Positions 10,472 through 18,390 of a DNA stretch of 47,781 nucleotides are shown piece after piece. Position 1 is the stretch's first letter. The number at the start of each line of letters is the position of its first letter. The DNA comes from Lachnospiraceae bacterium (GTDB lineage Bacteria > Bacillota > Clostridia > Lachnospirales > Lachnospiraceae): assembly GCA_016283755.1 (NCBI GenBank), contig JAEENO010000008.1, forward strand, positions 1 through 47,781. The letters run 5' to 3'. Position numbers and translations under genes: made by a program. A model generated the notes under the pieces. That model worked only from the letters and a program-made list of their open reading frames with translations, was not told the origin of the DNA and ran no database searches.

Positions 10472-10597
10472 AAGAGTTCATGGTACTGGCCTAATGAAAA
10501 TTTTACAGATGATGTACTTTCTGATATAGAAAAATATAATGTTGACTTTATTCGTAAGTATCAAACGGAACATGGATTAGATTACACTCCACAGTAA
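10472..10597 (+). pseudogene. C-terminal remnant of an unidentified protein
   Basis: A 41-residue reading frame without a start codon (preceded in frame by TGA at 10469-10471) ends at TAA 10595-10597. Its composition is protein-like (DDVLSDIEKYNVDFIRKYQ, ending HGLDYTPQ) and has no ribosome site. I do not recognise the family. It is probably the tail of a gene lost by deletion next to the CdiA-C-like gene. From 10598 to 10653 nothing else is visible. Confidence 0.35.
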
Positions 10598-10653
10598 AGA
10601 AATACTGATTGGTATTATTTACAAGATGTATTATTTACAAGAATAAAAACTCC

Positions 10654-10682
10654 GTGACAGCTTACTAAAGCTGTGTTATAAT
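10654..10682 (+). promoter_or_regulatory. Promoter and candidate operator of the hut operon
   Basis: GTGACA (10654-10659, one mismatch to TTGACA), spacer 17, perfect TATAAT (10677-10682). A perfect inverted repeat ACAGCTT-ACTA-AAGCTGT (10657-10674) covers the end of the -35 and most of the spacer, so a repressor bound there would block RNA polymerase. Start expected near 10689. Confidence 0.75.
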
Positions 10683-10717
10683 TCTTAATAGGTTTTGGTT
10701 GAAAATTGAGGTGTGAT

Positions 10718-10774
10718 ATGCTATATCATAGAGAACATCAACCGAATATGTATTTTAAAGGCAGTTCTTTATGA
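10718..10774 (+). CDS. Putative hut leader peptide, 18 residues
   Basis: ATG 10718 to TGA 10772-10774 encodes MLYHREHQPNMYFKGSSL, with histidines at positions 4 and 7. GAGG at 10708-10711 is 6 nt from the ATG. The ORF lies about 30 nt after the predicted hut transcription start, and its stop codon straddles the loop and 3' arm of the terminator at 10757-10786. A ribosome completing this ORF would melt the terminator, so translation should switch the operon on. The arrangement resembles leader-peptide control of the tna operon in logic, not in sequence. Expression is unproven. Confidence 0.6.
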   Translation: MLYHREHQPNMYFKGSSL

Positions 10775-10786
10775 ACTGCCTTTTTT
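10757..10786 (+). terminator. hut leader terminator (attenuator)
   Basis: AAAGGCAGTTC (10757-10767), loop TTTAT, GAACTGCCTTT (10773-10783): a perfect 11-bp stem ending in T6 (10781-10786). It lies between the hut promoter and hutH, so readthrough is needed for hutH-U-I unless a second promoter exists. Upstream, TTTGGTTGA (10694-10702) can pair with TCAACCGAA (10738-10746), enclosing TGATAT/ATATCA (10714-10728), which contains the leader start codon. Between terminator and hutH a further perfect hairpin GCTTTAC-TACG-GTAAAGC (10808-10825) touches the hutH ribosome site. Confidence 0.85.
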
Positions 10787-10839
10787 GTTTCACTTTAATT
10801 TTGTAATGCTTTACTACGGTAAAGCGAGGAGGTATTTAA

Positions 10840-12366
10840 ATGAAGGTAGTAATTACAGGCGAGAATCTTACACTTGAAGATTTGGTTGCGGTTGCACGTA
10901 ACGGTGCGGAAGTTGAGCTTTCCGATGAAGCTAAAGAAAATGTTCGCAGATCACGTCAGGTAGTAGACGATATCATAGCTGAAAAGCGCGTGGTATACGG
11001 AGTTACAACAGGATTCGGAAGCTTTTGCAACACAGTTATTCCTACAGAGGAATCCAAGAAGTTACAGAGGAATCTTATTATCACACATGCCGTAGGTGCA
11101 GGCGATCCGTTCCCACAGGATATTGCAAGAGCAATTATCCTTTTAAGAATCAATAACCTTGCAAAGGGATTTTCCGGAATTCGTATGGAGACACTTGAGT
11201 CACTTATCGGAATGCTTAATAAGGGCGTTACACCTGTTATTCCTGAGAAGGGTTCACTTGGTGCATCAGGAGACTTGGCACCATTATCTCATATGGTATT
11301 ACCGTTAATCGGACTTGGCGAAGCCTGGTATAAGGGCGAGAGAATGTCCGGTGAGGAAGCAATGAAAAAGGCAGGAGTTCCGATTATTGAACTTACAGAG
11401 AAGGAAGGTCTTGCACTTATTAACGGAACACAGGTAATGAATGCTGTAGGTGCACTTACAATGTATGATGCACTTAACCTTGTTAAGGTAGCAGATATTG
11501 CAACAGCACTTTCATTTGAGGCACAGCGCGGTGTTATCGATGCATTACAGCCTCGTATGCATACAGTTCGTCCTCATAAGGGACAAATTGATTCTGCAGC
11601 AATAATGGCACATTTATTATATGGTTCCAAGAACGTAACAAAACAGGCAGAAATTAAAGTACAGGATGCGTATGCATTAAGATGTGCACCACAGGTACAC
11701 GGTGCATCAAAGGATGCAATTAATTATGTAAAAGAACAGATTGAGATAGAGATGAATTCGGTTACGGATAACCCGATCATCTTTGCAGATACCAAGGAAG
11801 GAATCTCCGGTGGAAACTTCCACGGACAGCCGATGGCACTTTCATTCGATTTCCTTGGAATTGCACTTTCGGAGCTTGCAAATATCTCTGAGAGAAGACT
11901 TGAGAGACTTGTAAACCCTGCACTTTCAGGACTTCCGGCATTCCTTGTTGAGAACGGCGGTGTTAACTCAGGATTCATGATTGTACAGTATTCAGCAGCT
12001 TCACTTGTATCCGAGAATAAGGTACTTGCTCATCCTGCATCTGTTGACTCAATTCCTTCATCAGCTAACCAGGAAGACCATGTATCAATGGGTACAATTG
12101 CAGCAAGAAAAGCAAATACAATTATGAAGAATCTTCGTCGTGTACTTGCAATGGAGATGATGTGCGCATGTCAGGCAATCGATCTTCGCGGTGACAAGGG
12201 AATGGGTGTAGGTACACGCCCTGCATATGACGTAATCAGAAAGGTTTGCCCGCATCTTGATTGTGACAGACCACTTTACGGAGATATCAATAATTGCGAG
12301 AATACAATTATCGACGGAACACTCGTTAGCGCTGTAGAAAAGGCAGCAGGCGAGATTAAATTCTAA
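10840..12366 (+). CDS. hutH: Histidine ammonia-lyase
   Basis: 508 residues. It deaminates L-histidine to urocanate and ammonia using the self-formed MIO cofactor. The MIO tripeptide Ala142-Ser143-Gly144 sits in GSLGASGDLAPLSHM exactly at the canonical numbers. Other signatures are TTGFGSF near residue 57, NGTQVMNA, QDAYALRCAPQVHG and SVTDNPI. GAGGAGG is 7 nt from the ATG. First structural gene of hutH-hutU-hutI; 22 nt separate it from hutU. Control is probably at the upstream leader. Confidence 0.97.
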   Translation: MKVVITGENLTLEDLVAVARNGAEVELSDEAKENVRRSRQVVDDIIAEKRVVYGVTTGFGSFCNTVIPTEESKKLQRNLIITHAVGAGDPFPQDIARAIILLRINNLAKGFSGIRMETLESLIGMLNKGVTPVIPEKGSLGASGDLAPLSHMVLPLIGLGEAWYKGERMSGEEAMKKAGVPIIELTEKEGLALINGTQVMNAVGALTMYDALNLVKVADIATALSFEAQRGVIDALQPRMHTVRPHKGQIDSAAIMAHLLYGSKNVTKQAEIKVQDAYALRCAPQVHGASKDAINYVKEQIEIEMNSVTDNPIIFADTKEGISGGNFHGQPMALSFDFLGIALSELANISERRLERLVNPALSGLPAFLVENGGVNSGFMIVQYSAASLVSENKVLAHPASVDSIPSSANQEDHVSMGTIAARKANTIMKNLRRVLAMEMMCACQAIDLRGDKGMGVGTRPAYDVIRKVCPHLDCDRPLYGDINNCENTIIDGTLVSAVEKAAGEIKF

Positions 12367-12387
12367 TTAATATAGGAGGATGGACAG

Positions 12388-14415
12388 ATGTTAACCAATT
12401 CACAGATAGCTGATGCTATGACGATTAAGCTTGATCCGGTACTTCCTGAGTATCCGACCTTCGATCCTAATATTCGTCGTGCACCGAAAAGAGAGCTTAC
12501 ATTAAATGCAAGAGAGATTAAGCTTGCAGTTAAGAACGCACTTCGTTATGTACCGGAGTGCTTACATGAGCAGCTTGCTCCTGAATTCTTAGAGGAGTTA
12601 CTTACAAGAGGACGTATCTATGGATATAGATTTATGCCGAAGGAGAGAATCTACGGCAAGCCTATAGATGAGTATAAGGGAAACTGTATCGAAGGTAAGG
12701 CATTCCAGGTTATGATCGACAATAACCTTGATACTGAAGTTGCACTTTATCCGTATGAGCTCGTAACTTACGGTGAGACCGGACAGGTATGCCAGAACTG
12801 GATGCAGTATCAGTTGATCAAGAAGTACTTAGAGCAGTTAACAGATGAGCAGACACTCGTTATGATGAGCGGTAACCCTCTCGGACTTTTCCGTTCACAT
12901 AAGACATCTCCTCGTGTAACTATTACCAACGGTCTTATGGTAGGTATGTTTGACGACCCTGAGACATGGGCAAAAGCTACAGCAATGGGATGTTCTTCAT
13001 ACGGCCAGATGACAGCCGGCGGTTGGATGTATATCGGACCACAGGGTATCGTACACGGTACATTCAATACAATTCTTAACGCAGGAAGACTTAAATTAGG
13101 TATTCCGCAGGATAAGGACTTAACAGGTCACTTATTCGTAACATCGGGACTTGGCGGAATGAGCGGTGCTCAGCCTAAGGCAATCGAGATTGCAAAGGGT
13201 GTAGGTATCGTTGCAGAAGTTGATATGAGTAGAATCAAGACCCGTCATGATCAGGGTTGGGTATCATTAATTGCTGAATCTCCGGAAGAAGCTTTTAATA
13301 CAGCAAAAGAGTACTTAGACAAGAAGGAGTCAATTTCTATTGCTTATCATGGTAACGTAGTAGACCTTCTTCAGTATGCGGTTGATAAGAACATCCATAT
13401 CGACCTTTTATCAGATCAGACTTCTTGTCATGTTCCTTACGACGGAGGTTATTGCCCGGAAGGAATAACTTTTGAAGAAAGAACAGAATTATTAAGAACA
13501 GATAAGGCTAAGTTTATTGAGCTTGTTAATAAGACACTTGTACATCACTTCCACTTGATCAAGACATTGACAGAGCGTGGAACATATTTCTTCGATTATG
13601 GTAACTCATTTATGAAGGCTGTATTCGATGCAGGTGCTAAGGATATTGCGAAGAATGGTGTAGATACATCCGAAGGATTTATCTTCCCTTCATACGTAGA
13701 AGATATCATGGGACCTATGTTATTTGACTATGGTTACGGTCCGTTCAGATGGTGCTGCTTATCAGGTAAGCCTGAGGATCTTCATAAGACGGATATGGCA
13801 GCTATGGATGTTATCGATCCTAACAGACGTGGCCAGGACAGAGATAACTATATTTGGATTCGTGATGCTGAGAAGAATAAGCTCGTTGTAGGTACACAGT
13901 GTCGTATCCTTTATCAGGATGCTTACGGTCGTCGTGATATCGCACTTAGATTCAATAAGATGGTTCGTGACGGAGAAATCGGACCTGTTATGCTTGGTCG
14001 TGACCACCATGATACGGGCGGAACAGATTCACCATACAGAGAGACATCCAATATTTACGATGGATCGAATATCACTGCAGATATGGCTATTCAGTGTTAT
14101 GCAGGTAACGCAGGCCGCGGAATGAGCCTTGTAGCTCTTCATAACGGTGGTGGTGTAGGTATCTCCAAGGGTATCAACGGCGGATTCGGTCTTGTATTAG
14201 ACGGTTCCGAACGTGTAGATGAGATATTAAATAAAGCTATACCGTGGGATACAATGATCGGTGTAGGTAGACGTAACTGGGCAAGATGCGAGCATTCCAT
14301 CGAGACAGTTGCAGAGTACAATAAGATTACTAACGGTACAGATCATATCACAATACCTTACATAGCTTCCGATGACCTTATTGAGAAGGTATGTAACGAG
14401 AAGGGAATCAAATAA
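12388..14415 (+). CDS. hutU: Urocanate hydratase
   Basis: 675 residues, the longer form of urocanase found in clostridia and Bacteroidetes (the proteobacterial type is about 550). It converts urocanate to imidazolonepropionate with tightly bound NAD+. The NAD/active-site region is visible in GGWMYIGPQGIVHGT, TSGLGGMSGAQPKA, and C-terminally in GRDHHDTGG and LHNGGGVGISKG. AGGAGG precedes the ATG. Its stop overlaps the hutI start (TAATG). Confidence 0.96.
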   Translation: MLTNSQIADAMTIKLDPVLPEYPTFDPNIRRAPKRELTLNAREIKLAVKNALRYVPECLHEQLAPEFLEELLTRGRIYGYRFMPKERIYGKPIDEYKGNCIEGKAFQVMIDNNLDTEVALYPYELVTYGETGQVCQNWMQYQLIKKYLEQLTDEQTLVMMSGNPLGLFRSHKTSPRVTITNGLMVGMFDDPETWAKATAMGCSSYGQMTAGGWMYIGPQGIVHGTFNTILNAGRLKLGIPQDKDLTGHLFVTSGLGGMSGAQPKAIEIAKGVGIVAEVDMSRIKTRHDQGWVSLIAESPEEAFNTAKEYLDKKESISIAYHGNVVDLLQYAVDKNIHIDLLSDQTSCHVPYDGGYCPEGITFEERTELLRTDKAKFIELVNKTLVHHFHLIKTLTERGTYFFDYGNSFMKAVFDAGAKDIAKNGVDTSEGFIFPSYVEDIMGPMLFDYGYGPFRWCCLSGKPEDLHKTDMAAMDVIDPNRRGQDRDNYIWIRDAEKNKLVVGTQCRILYQDAYGRRDIALRFNKMVRDGEIGPVMLGRDHHDTGGTDSPYRETSNIYDGSNITADMAIQCYAGNAGRGMSLVALHNGGGVGISKGINGGFGLVLDGSERVDEILNKAIPWDTMIGVGRRNWARCEHSIETVAEYNKITNGTDHITIPYIASDDLIEKVCNEKGIK

Positions 14416-15653
14416 TGAAGACTATCATTAAGAATGCGTCCGAACTTGTTACCTGTAAGGGTGGCGTTAAGTACGGCAAGGCAATGTCTGATATAGGGCT
14501 TATTCATGACGGCGCGGTTGTTATCGATGACGATAAGATCGTTGCGGTTGGTACTACTGATGAGATTCTTTCAAAGTACGATTCCGGTGATGCCATAGTT
14601 ATCAATGCCGAAGGCAAGACTGTAATGCCGGGTTTTGTTGATTCACATACGCATTTTATATTCGGAGGTTACAGAGCAGACGAATTCTCATGGCGTTTAA
14701 AGGGTGACAGTTACATGTCCATAATGGAACGCGGTGGCGGTATTGCTTCGACAATGAAGGCTACGAGAAAGGCTTCTTTTAAGGAATTATATGATGAAGG
14801 CTTAAGCCGTCTGAAAAGAATGTTAAGCTACGGCGTTACAACAGTTGAAGGCAAGAGTGGTTACGGTCTTGATAAGGATACCGAGATTCGTATGCTTGAG
14901 GTTATGAAGGCTCTTGACGAGGAACAGCCTGTAGATATCGTAAGAACTTATCTCGGCCCGCATGCTACTCCGCCTGAATATAAGGACAGAAATATGGACT
15001 TCCTTAAATTCAATGTGGAAGAAGTAATGCCGGTTGTTAAGGAGCGTGAGCTTGCTGAGTTTGCGGATATCTTCACAGAGAAGAATGTATTCTCCATAGA
15101 GGAATCAGAGTATTATCTTAAAAAAGCTCATGAGATGGGATTTAAGCTTAAGGTTCATGCAGATGAGATGTATGACTTAGGCGGTGCGGGAATGGCAGCA
15201 CGTCTTGGTGCGGCATCCGCAGATCATCTTCTTATGGCAAGCGATGAGAGCATTGAAGCACTTTCTAAGAGCAATACGATTGCGACACTTCTTCCGGCAA
15301 CTGCATTTTCACTCGGAGCAGAGTATGCAAGAGGCCGTAAGATGATTGACATGGGTGCTGCTGTTGCGATTGCATCAGATTATAACCCCGGAAGCTGTCA
15401 TACATGCTCGATACCGCTTATTATTGCGATATCCTGTATCTATATGCATCTTACAATCGAGGAAGTAATAACTGCACTTACGATTAACGGTGCAGCAGCT
15501 TGCGGAAGATCCGAATCGGTTGGAAGTATCGAACCGGGTAAGAAGGCAGATATTATAATCCTTGAGAAGCCGTCAATTAATTTCTTACCGTATTGCACGG
15601 GAATGAATATCGTAGAATCTGTAATCAAGGACGGTACGCTTGTAAAGGGCTAA
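14415..15653 (+). CDS. hutI: Imidazolonepropionase
   Basis: 412 residues of the metal-dependent amidohydrolase superfamily. It hydrolyses 4-imidazolone-5-propionate to N-formimino-L-glutamate. Metal ligands are in FVDSHTHFIFGG, KVHADE and the ASDYNPGSCHT motif. Translationally coupled to hutU. No gene for the next step (hutG, hutF or ftcD) follows; an unrelated ABC-F gene with its own promoter comes next, so formiminoglutamate must be handled by genes outside the window. Confidence 0.96.
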   Translation: MKTIIKNASELVTCKGGVKYGKAMSDIGLIHDGAVVIDDDKIVAVGTTDEILSKYDSGDAIVINAEGKTVMPGFVDSHTHFIFGGYRADEFSWRLKGDSYMSIMERGGGIASTMKATRKASFKELYDEGLSRLKRMLSYGVTTVEGKSGYGLDKDTEIRMLEVMKALDEEQPVDIVRTYLGPHATPPEYKDRNMDFLKFNVEEVMPVVKERELAEFADIFTEKNVFSIEESEYYLKKAHEMGFKLKVHADEMYDLGGAGMAARLGAASADHLLMASDESIEALSKSNTIATLLPATAFSLGAEYARGRKMIDMGAAVAIASDYNPGSCHTCSIPLIIAISCIYMHLTIEEVITALTINGAAACGRSESVGSIEPGKKADIIILEKPSINFLPYCTGMNIVESVIKDGTLVKG

Positions 15654-15664
15654 TCGCCGGTTAC

Positions 15665-15693
15665 TTGCATTTTTAAATTCGGTGTGGTATTAT
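15665..15693 (+). promoter_or_regulatory. Promoter of the ABC-F gene
   Basis: TTGCAT (15665-15670), spacer 17, TATTAT (15688-15693). It lies just after hutI and would give a leader of about 230 nt. A second TATAAT at 15847-15852 has no convincing -35. Confidence 0.6.
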
Positions 15694-15867
15694 ACACAAG
15701 AATTATAAAAGAAAGAGCGCATGTCGCATGGGTGAAGAGATGATTATTAGATAATTTGGCTTAAGTAGACTTAAAGATTTAAATTAGTTACCGTGAGTAA
15801 CTGTCTTTTCGTATGCTTATAACCGGATTATCACATTTCTTTGGCCTATAATATAGGTTTATTAGTG

Positions 15868-15903
15868 TGAGTCTGTTTTGCATACGCAAAGCAGACTCAT
15901 TTT
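15868..15903 (+). terminator. Leader terminator (attenuator) before the ABC-F gene
   Basis: A 14-bp stem, TGAGTCTGTTTTGC (15868-15881), loop ATAC, GCAAAGCAGACTCA (15886-15899), with one G-U pair, followed by TTTT. It ends 26 nt before the start codon. An upstream segment AAGTAGACTTA (15763-15773) can pair over 11 positions (with wobbles) with TGAGTCTGTTT, giving a possible antiterminator. Another small hairpin, AGTTAC/GTAACT (15786-15802), lies between. ABC-F resistance genes are often controlled this way. Confidence 0.7.
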
Positions 15904-15929
15904 GTAACTTTAGACGGGAGGAATGCGAC

Positions 15930-17471
15930 ATGTTACAGATAAAAAACCTAACGATTACACATAGAAAAGATCTTCGTATTATACTCGAGGACTTTAACCT
16001 TACTCTTAATGATGGTGATAAAGCAGTTATCATAGGCGAGGAGGGCAATGGCAAGTCGACTCTTATGAAGTGGATATATAATCCCGAATTGGCTGAAGAA
16101 TACACGGAGTGTACAGGAGAGCGCATCATAGGAAACGAAGTGCTTTCTTATCTTCCACAGGAACTGCCGGAGGAAGATAAGAATAAGACCTTATACGAAT
16201 ACTTCAGCGAATCGGAGCACTTTTTGAATAATACGCCTAGAGAATTATCCGAACTTGCAGGACGCTTCAATATGTCTTCATCGGTATTCTACAGCGATCA
16301 GGTTATGGCTTCTTTATCGGGCGGGGAGAAGGTAAAAGCGCAACTTATGAGAATTCTTATCAATAAGCCCACGGTGCTTTTACTTGACGAACCTTCAAAT
16401 GATATTGATATAAGTACCCTTGAATTGCTGGAAAAGTTCATTAACGAATGGGACAGAATCATATTATTTATTTCTCATGATGAAACGTTGATAGAGAATA
16501 CCGCAAATGTAATAATCCATCTTGAGCAGATAATCAGAAAGACCAAGAGCAGATATACTGTTGTAAGAGATAATTATATGCATTATATAGAAGGACGTTC
16601 GGAAAGTTTTTCACGACAAGAACAGCAGGCAATAAATGAGCGAAAAGAAAAGAAAATCCGTGATGAAAAATTTGCAAGGATATACAACAAGGTGGAGCAT
16701 GAACTTGCTTCGGTATCAAGACAAGCCCCGGGAGTTGGCGCCCAATTAAAAAAGACAATGCATAAATTAAAATCAATGGAGCATCGTTTTGAACGTGAAG
16801 ATGAGAATATGACCGAAATGCCTGAGCAGGAAGAAGCTATTTTCTTTAAACTTGGTGGGGATACTGCTAAGATGCCTGCGGGTAAGACGGTTATAGAATA
16901 TAGTCTTGATGAATTAATAACTCCTGATGGTATAAAAGTTCTTGCAAGAGATATATTTCTTAGAGTAAGAGGCCCTGAGAAGATATGTATTGTCGGAACA
17001 AACGGAATTGGGAAAACTACACTTCTTCGAAAAATGGCTGAGGAATTATTATTGAGAAAAGATATAAGAGCTCAGTATATGCCTCAAAATTATGAAGATA
17101 TGCTTAATCTTGACGTAACACCTGTTGAGTTTCTTGATAATACCGGTGATAAAGAGATAAGGACGAGAATAAGGACGTATCTGGGCTCTTTGAAATATAC
17201 AGCAGATGAGATGGAGCATCCTATAAGGGAGCTTTCCGGCGGACAGAAGGCTAAGGTACTTCTTCTTAAGATGAGCTTGTCTGATGCCAATGTATTGATA
17301 CTTGATGAGCCTACGAGAAATTTCTCACCTTTATCAGGTCCTGTAATAAGGCGAATGATTTCGGAATTTCCGGGTGCGGTTATAAGTATTTCTCATGATA
17401 GAAAGTATATAGACGAAGTCTGTGATAAGGTCTATGTCCTTAATGAAAGTGGGTTAAAGGAAAAACTCTAA
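15930..17471 (+). CDS. ABC-F family ATPase (ribosome-associated, possible antibiotic protection)
   Basis: 513 residues from the ATG at 15930, which has GGGAGG 8 nt upstream; a GTG-initiated extension to 15867 would run through the terminator stem and is rejected. Two ABC domains without membrane segments: Walker A GEEGNGKST and GTNGIGKTT, signatures LSGGEK and LSGGQK, Walker B VLLLDEPSND and VLILDEPTRN. A charged linker (about 220-300) joins them. ABC-F proteins act on ribosomes; some protect against PLS or macrolide antibiotics. This matches a subfamily common in gut clostridia with no proven substrate. The leader terminator hints at drug-responsive expression. Confidence 0.9.
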   Translation: MLQIKNLTITHRKDLRIILEDFNLTLNDGDKAVIIGEEGNGKSTLMKWIYNPELAEEYTECTGERIIGNEVLSYLPQELPEEDKNKTLYEYFSESEHFLNNTPRELSELAGRFNMSSSVFYSDQVMASLSGGEKVKAQLMRILINKPTVLLLDEPSNDIDISTLELLEKFINEWDRIILFISHDETLIENTANVIIHLEQIIRKTKSRYTVVRDNYMHYIEGRSESFSRQEQQAINERKEKKIRDEKFARIYNKVEHELASVSRQAPGVGAQLKKTMHKLKSMEHRFEREDENMTEMPEQEEAIFFKLGGDTAKMPAGKTVIEYSLDELITPDGIKVLARDIFLRVRGPEKICIVGTNGIGKTTLLRKMAEELLLRKDIRAQYMPQNYEDMLNLDVTPVEFLDNTGDKEIRTRIRTYLGSLKYTADEMEHPIRELSGGQKAKVLLLKMSLSDANVLILDEPTRNFSPLSGPVIRRMISEFPGAVISISHDRKYIDEVCDKVYVLNESGLKEKL

Positions 17472-17552
17472 TTCACAGAAAATTCAGATAACTATGTTAG
17501 TATGATAATTGATTAATTGTGCGCATAACCATTTTACAAGGAGGTAGATTAT

Positions 17553-18281
17553 ATGGTTGGAACAAATGGTATTAATAAAACCACCAACACCTATTTAGGT
17601 GCGACATCGACTGTTAAAAAGGGAGTTAAGACAGCTGATGTAAAGTCGGCAGCAGTAGATACTCAAGTTAAGTCAAGTGAATCGAAGTTGTCCGATAAGG
17701 CGAAGACATATCTTGAGAATCTTCGTAAGCAGTATGGTGATTATGATTTCGTAATTGCCGATGAAGGCGATGACAAGGCTGCATTAATCAATAGAAGTAA
17801 TAAGGAGTTTTCCGTAGTATTTTCGAGTGAAGAGCTTGAGAAAATGGCTTCCGATGAGAATTATGCAAATGACCAGATGCATAAAGTTGATACGGCTGTT
17901 AAGATGTCGAGAAGAATCAATGAGCTTTTCGGATTCGAGCAGAACTGGGGTAATGGTGAAGATAAGAGTGCAATAACCGAGATTGCGATAACCTTTAATG
18001 AGGATAATACAATTTCAATCTTTGCAAATCTTGAGAAGATGAATGAAAAATCGCGCGAGATTCTGGAGAAGAACGCAGAAGAGCGTGCAGAGGCTAAGAA
18101 GGCTGAAGAGGCTAAGATGAAGAGCAATCCTTATTTCAAGCCTGAAGATATAATGATTAAGCGAACGAGACTTGAAGCCTCATCTGAAGAAGAGCTTATC
18201 GATAAGATTATGAATCTTGATTGGGAGAGCATTAAAGAGACTCCTATAACTATCGGCGATAAGATTAATTATTCAGTTTAA
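17553..18281 (+). CDS. DUF6033-like protein of unknown function
   Basis: 242 residues, hydrophilic. A Ser/Thr/Val-rich N-terminus is followed by KLSDKAKTYLENLRKQYGDY(DFVIADE) and FSVVFSSEELEKMASDENYA, which resemble DUF6033 of Lachnospiraceae. A helical Glu/Lys-rich stretch lies at about 165-190. It has no signal peptide or membrane segment. AAGGAGG precedes the ATG; a terminator follows at 18294, so it is probably a single-gene unit. The family name is from memory of the sequence pattern and not checked. Confidence 0.6.
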   Translation: MVGTNGINKTTNTYLGATSTVKKGVKTADVKSAAVDTQVKSSESKLSDKAKTYLENLRKQYGDYDFVIADEGDDKAALINRSNKEFSVVFSSEELEKMASDENYANDQMHKVDTAVKMSRRINELFGFEQNWGNGEDKSAITEIAITFNEDNTISIFANLEKMNEKSREILEKNAEERAEAKKAEEAKMKSNPYFKPEDIMIKRTRLEASSEEELIDKIMNLDWESIKETPITIGDKINYSV

Positions 18282-18293
18282 GTAAGTTAAATC

Positions 18294-18329
18294 AGTCGGA
18301 GATGACAATAGTTATCTCCGACTTTTTTA
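18294..18329 (+). terminator. Intrinsic terminator
   Basis: AGTCGGAGAT (18294-18303) pairs with ATCTCCGACT (18314-18323), and a T tract (18323-18328) follows. It ends the DUF6033-like gene. Confidence 0.88.
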
Positions 18330-18390
18330 TCGGTTGCTACTTTAAGTGTAGAATTGTATTATTAAAATATATTATTAAGGGAGGTTGTCT

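Noticed and set aside
10718-10774. Reading the hut leader ORF as a classical his attenuator (many consecutive His codons)
   Set aside because: Only two His codons are present, not consecutive, and the operon is catabolic. The stop-in-terminator geometry fits positive control better than starvation-induced readthrough.
15867-15929. GTG-initiated N-terminal extension of the ABC-F protein
   Set aside because: It would be encoded by the leader terminator hairpin and has no ribosome site, while GGGAGG precedes the ATG at 15930.
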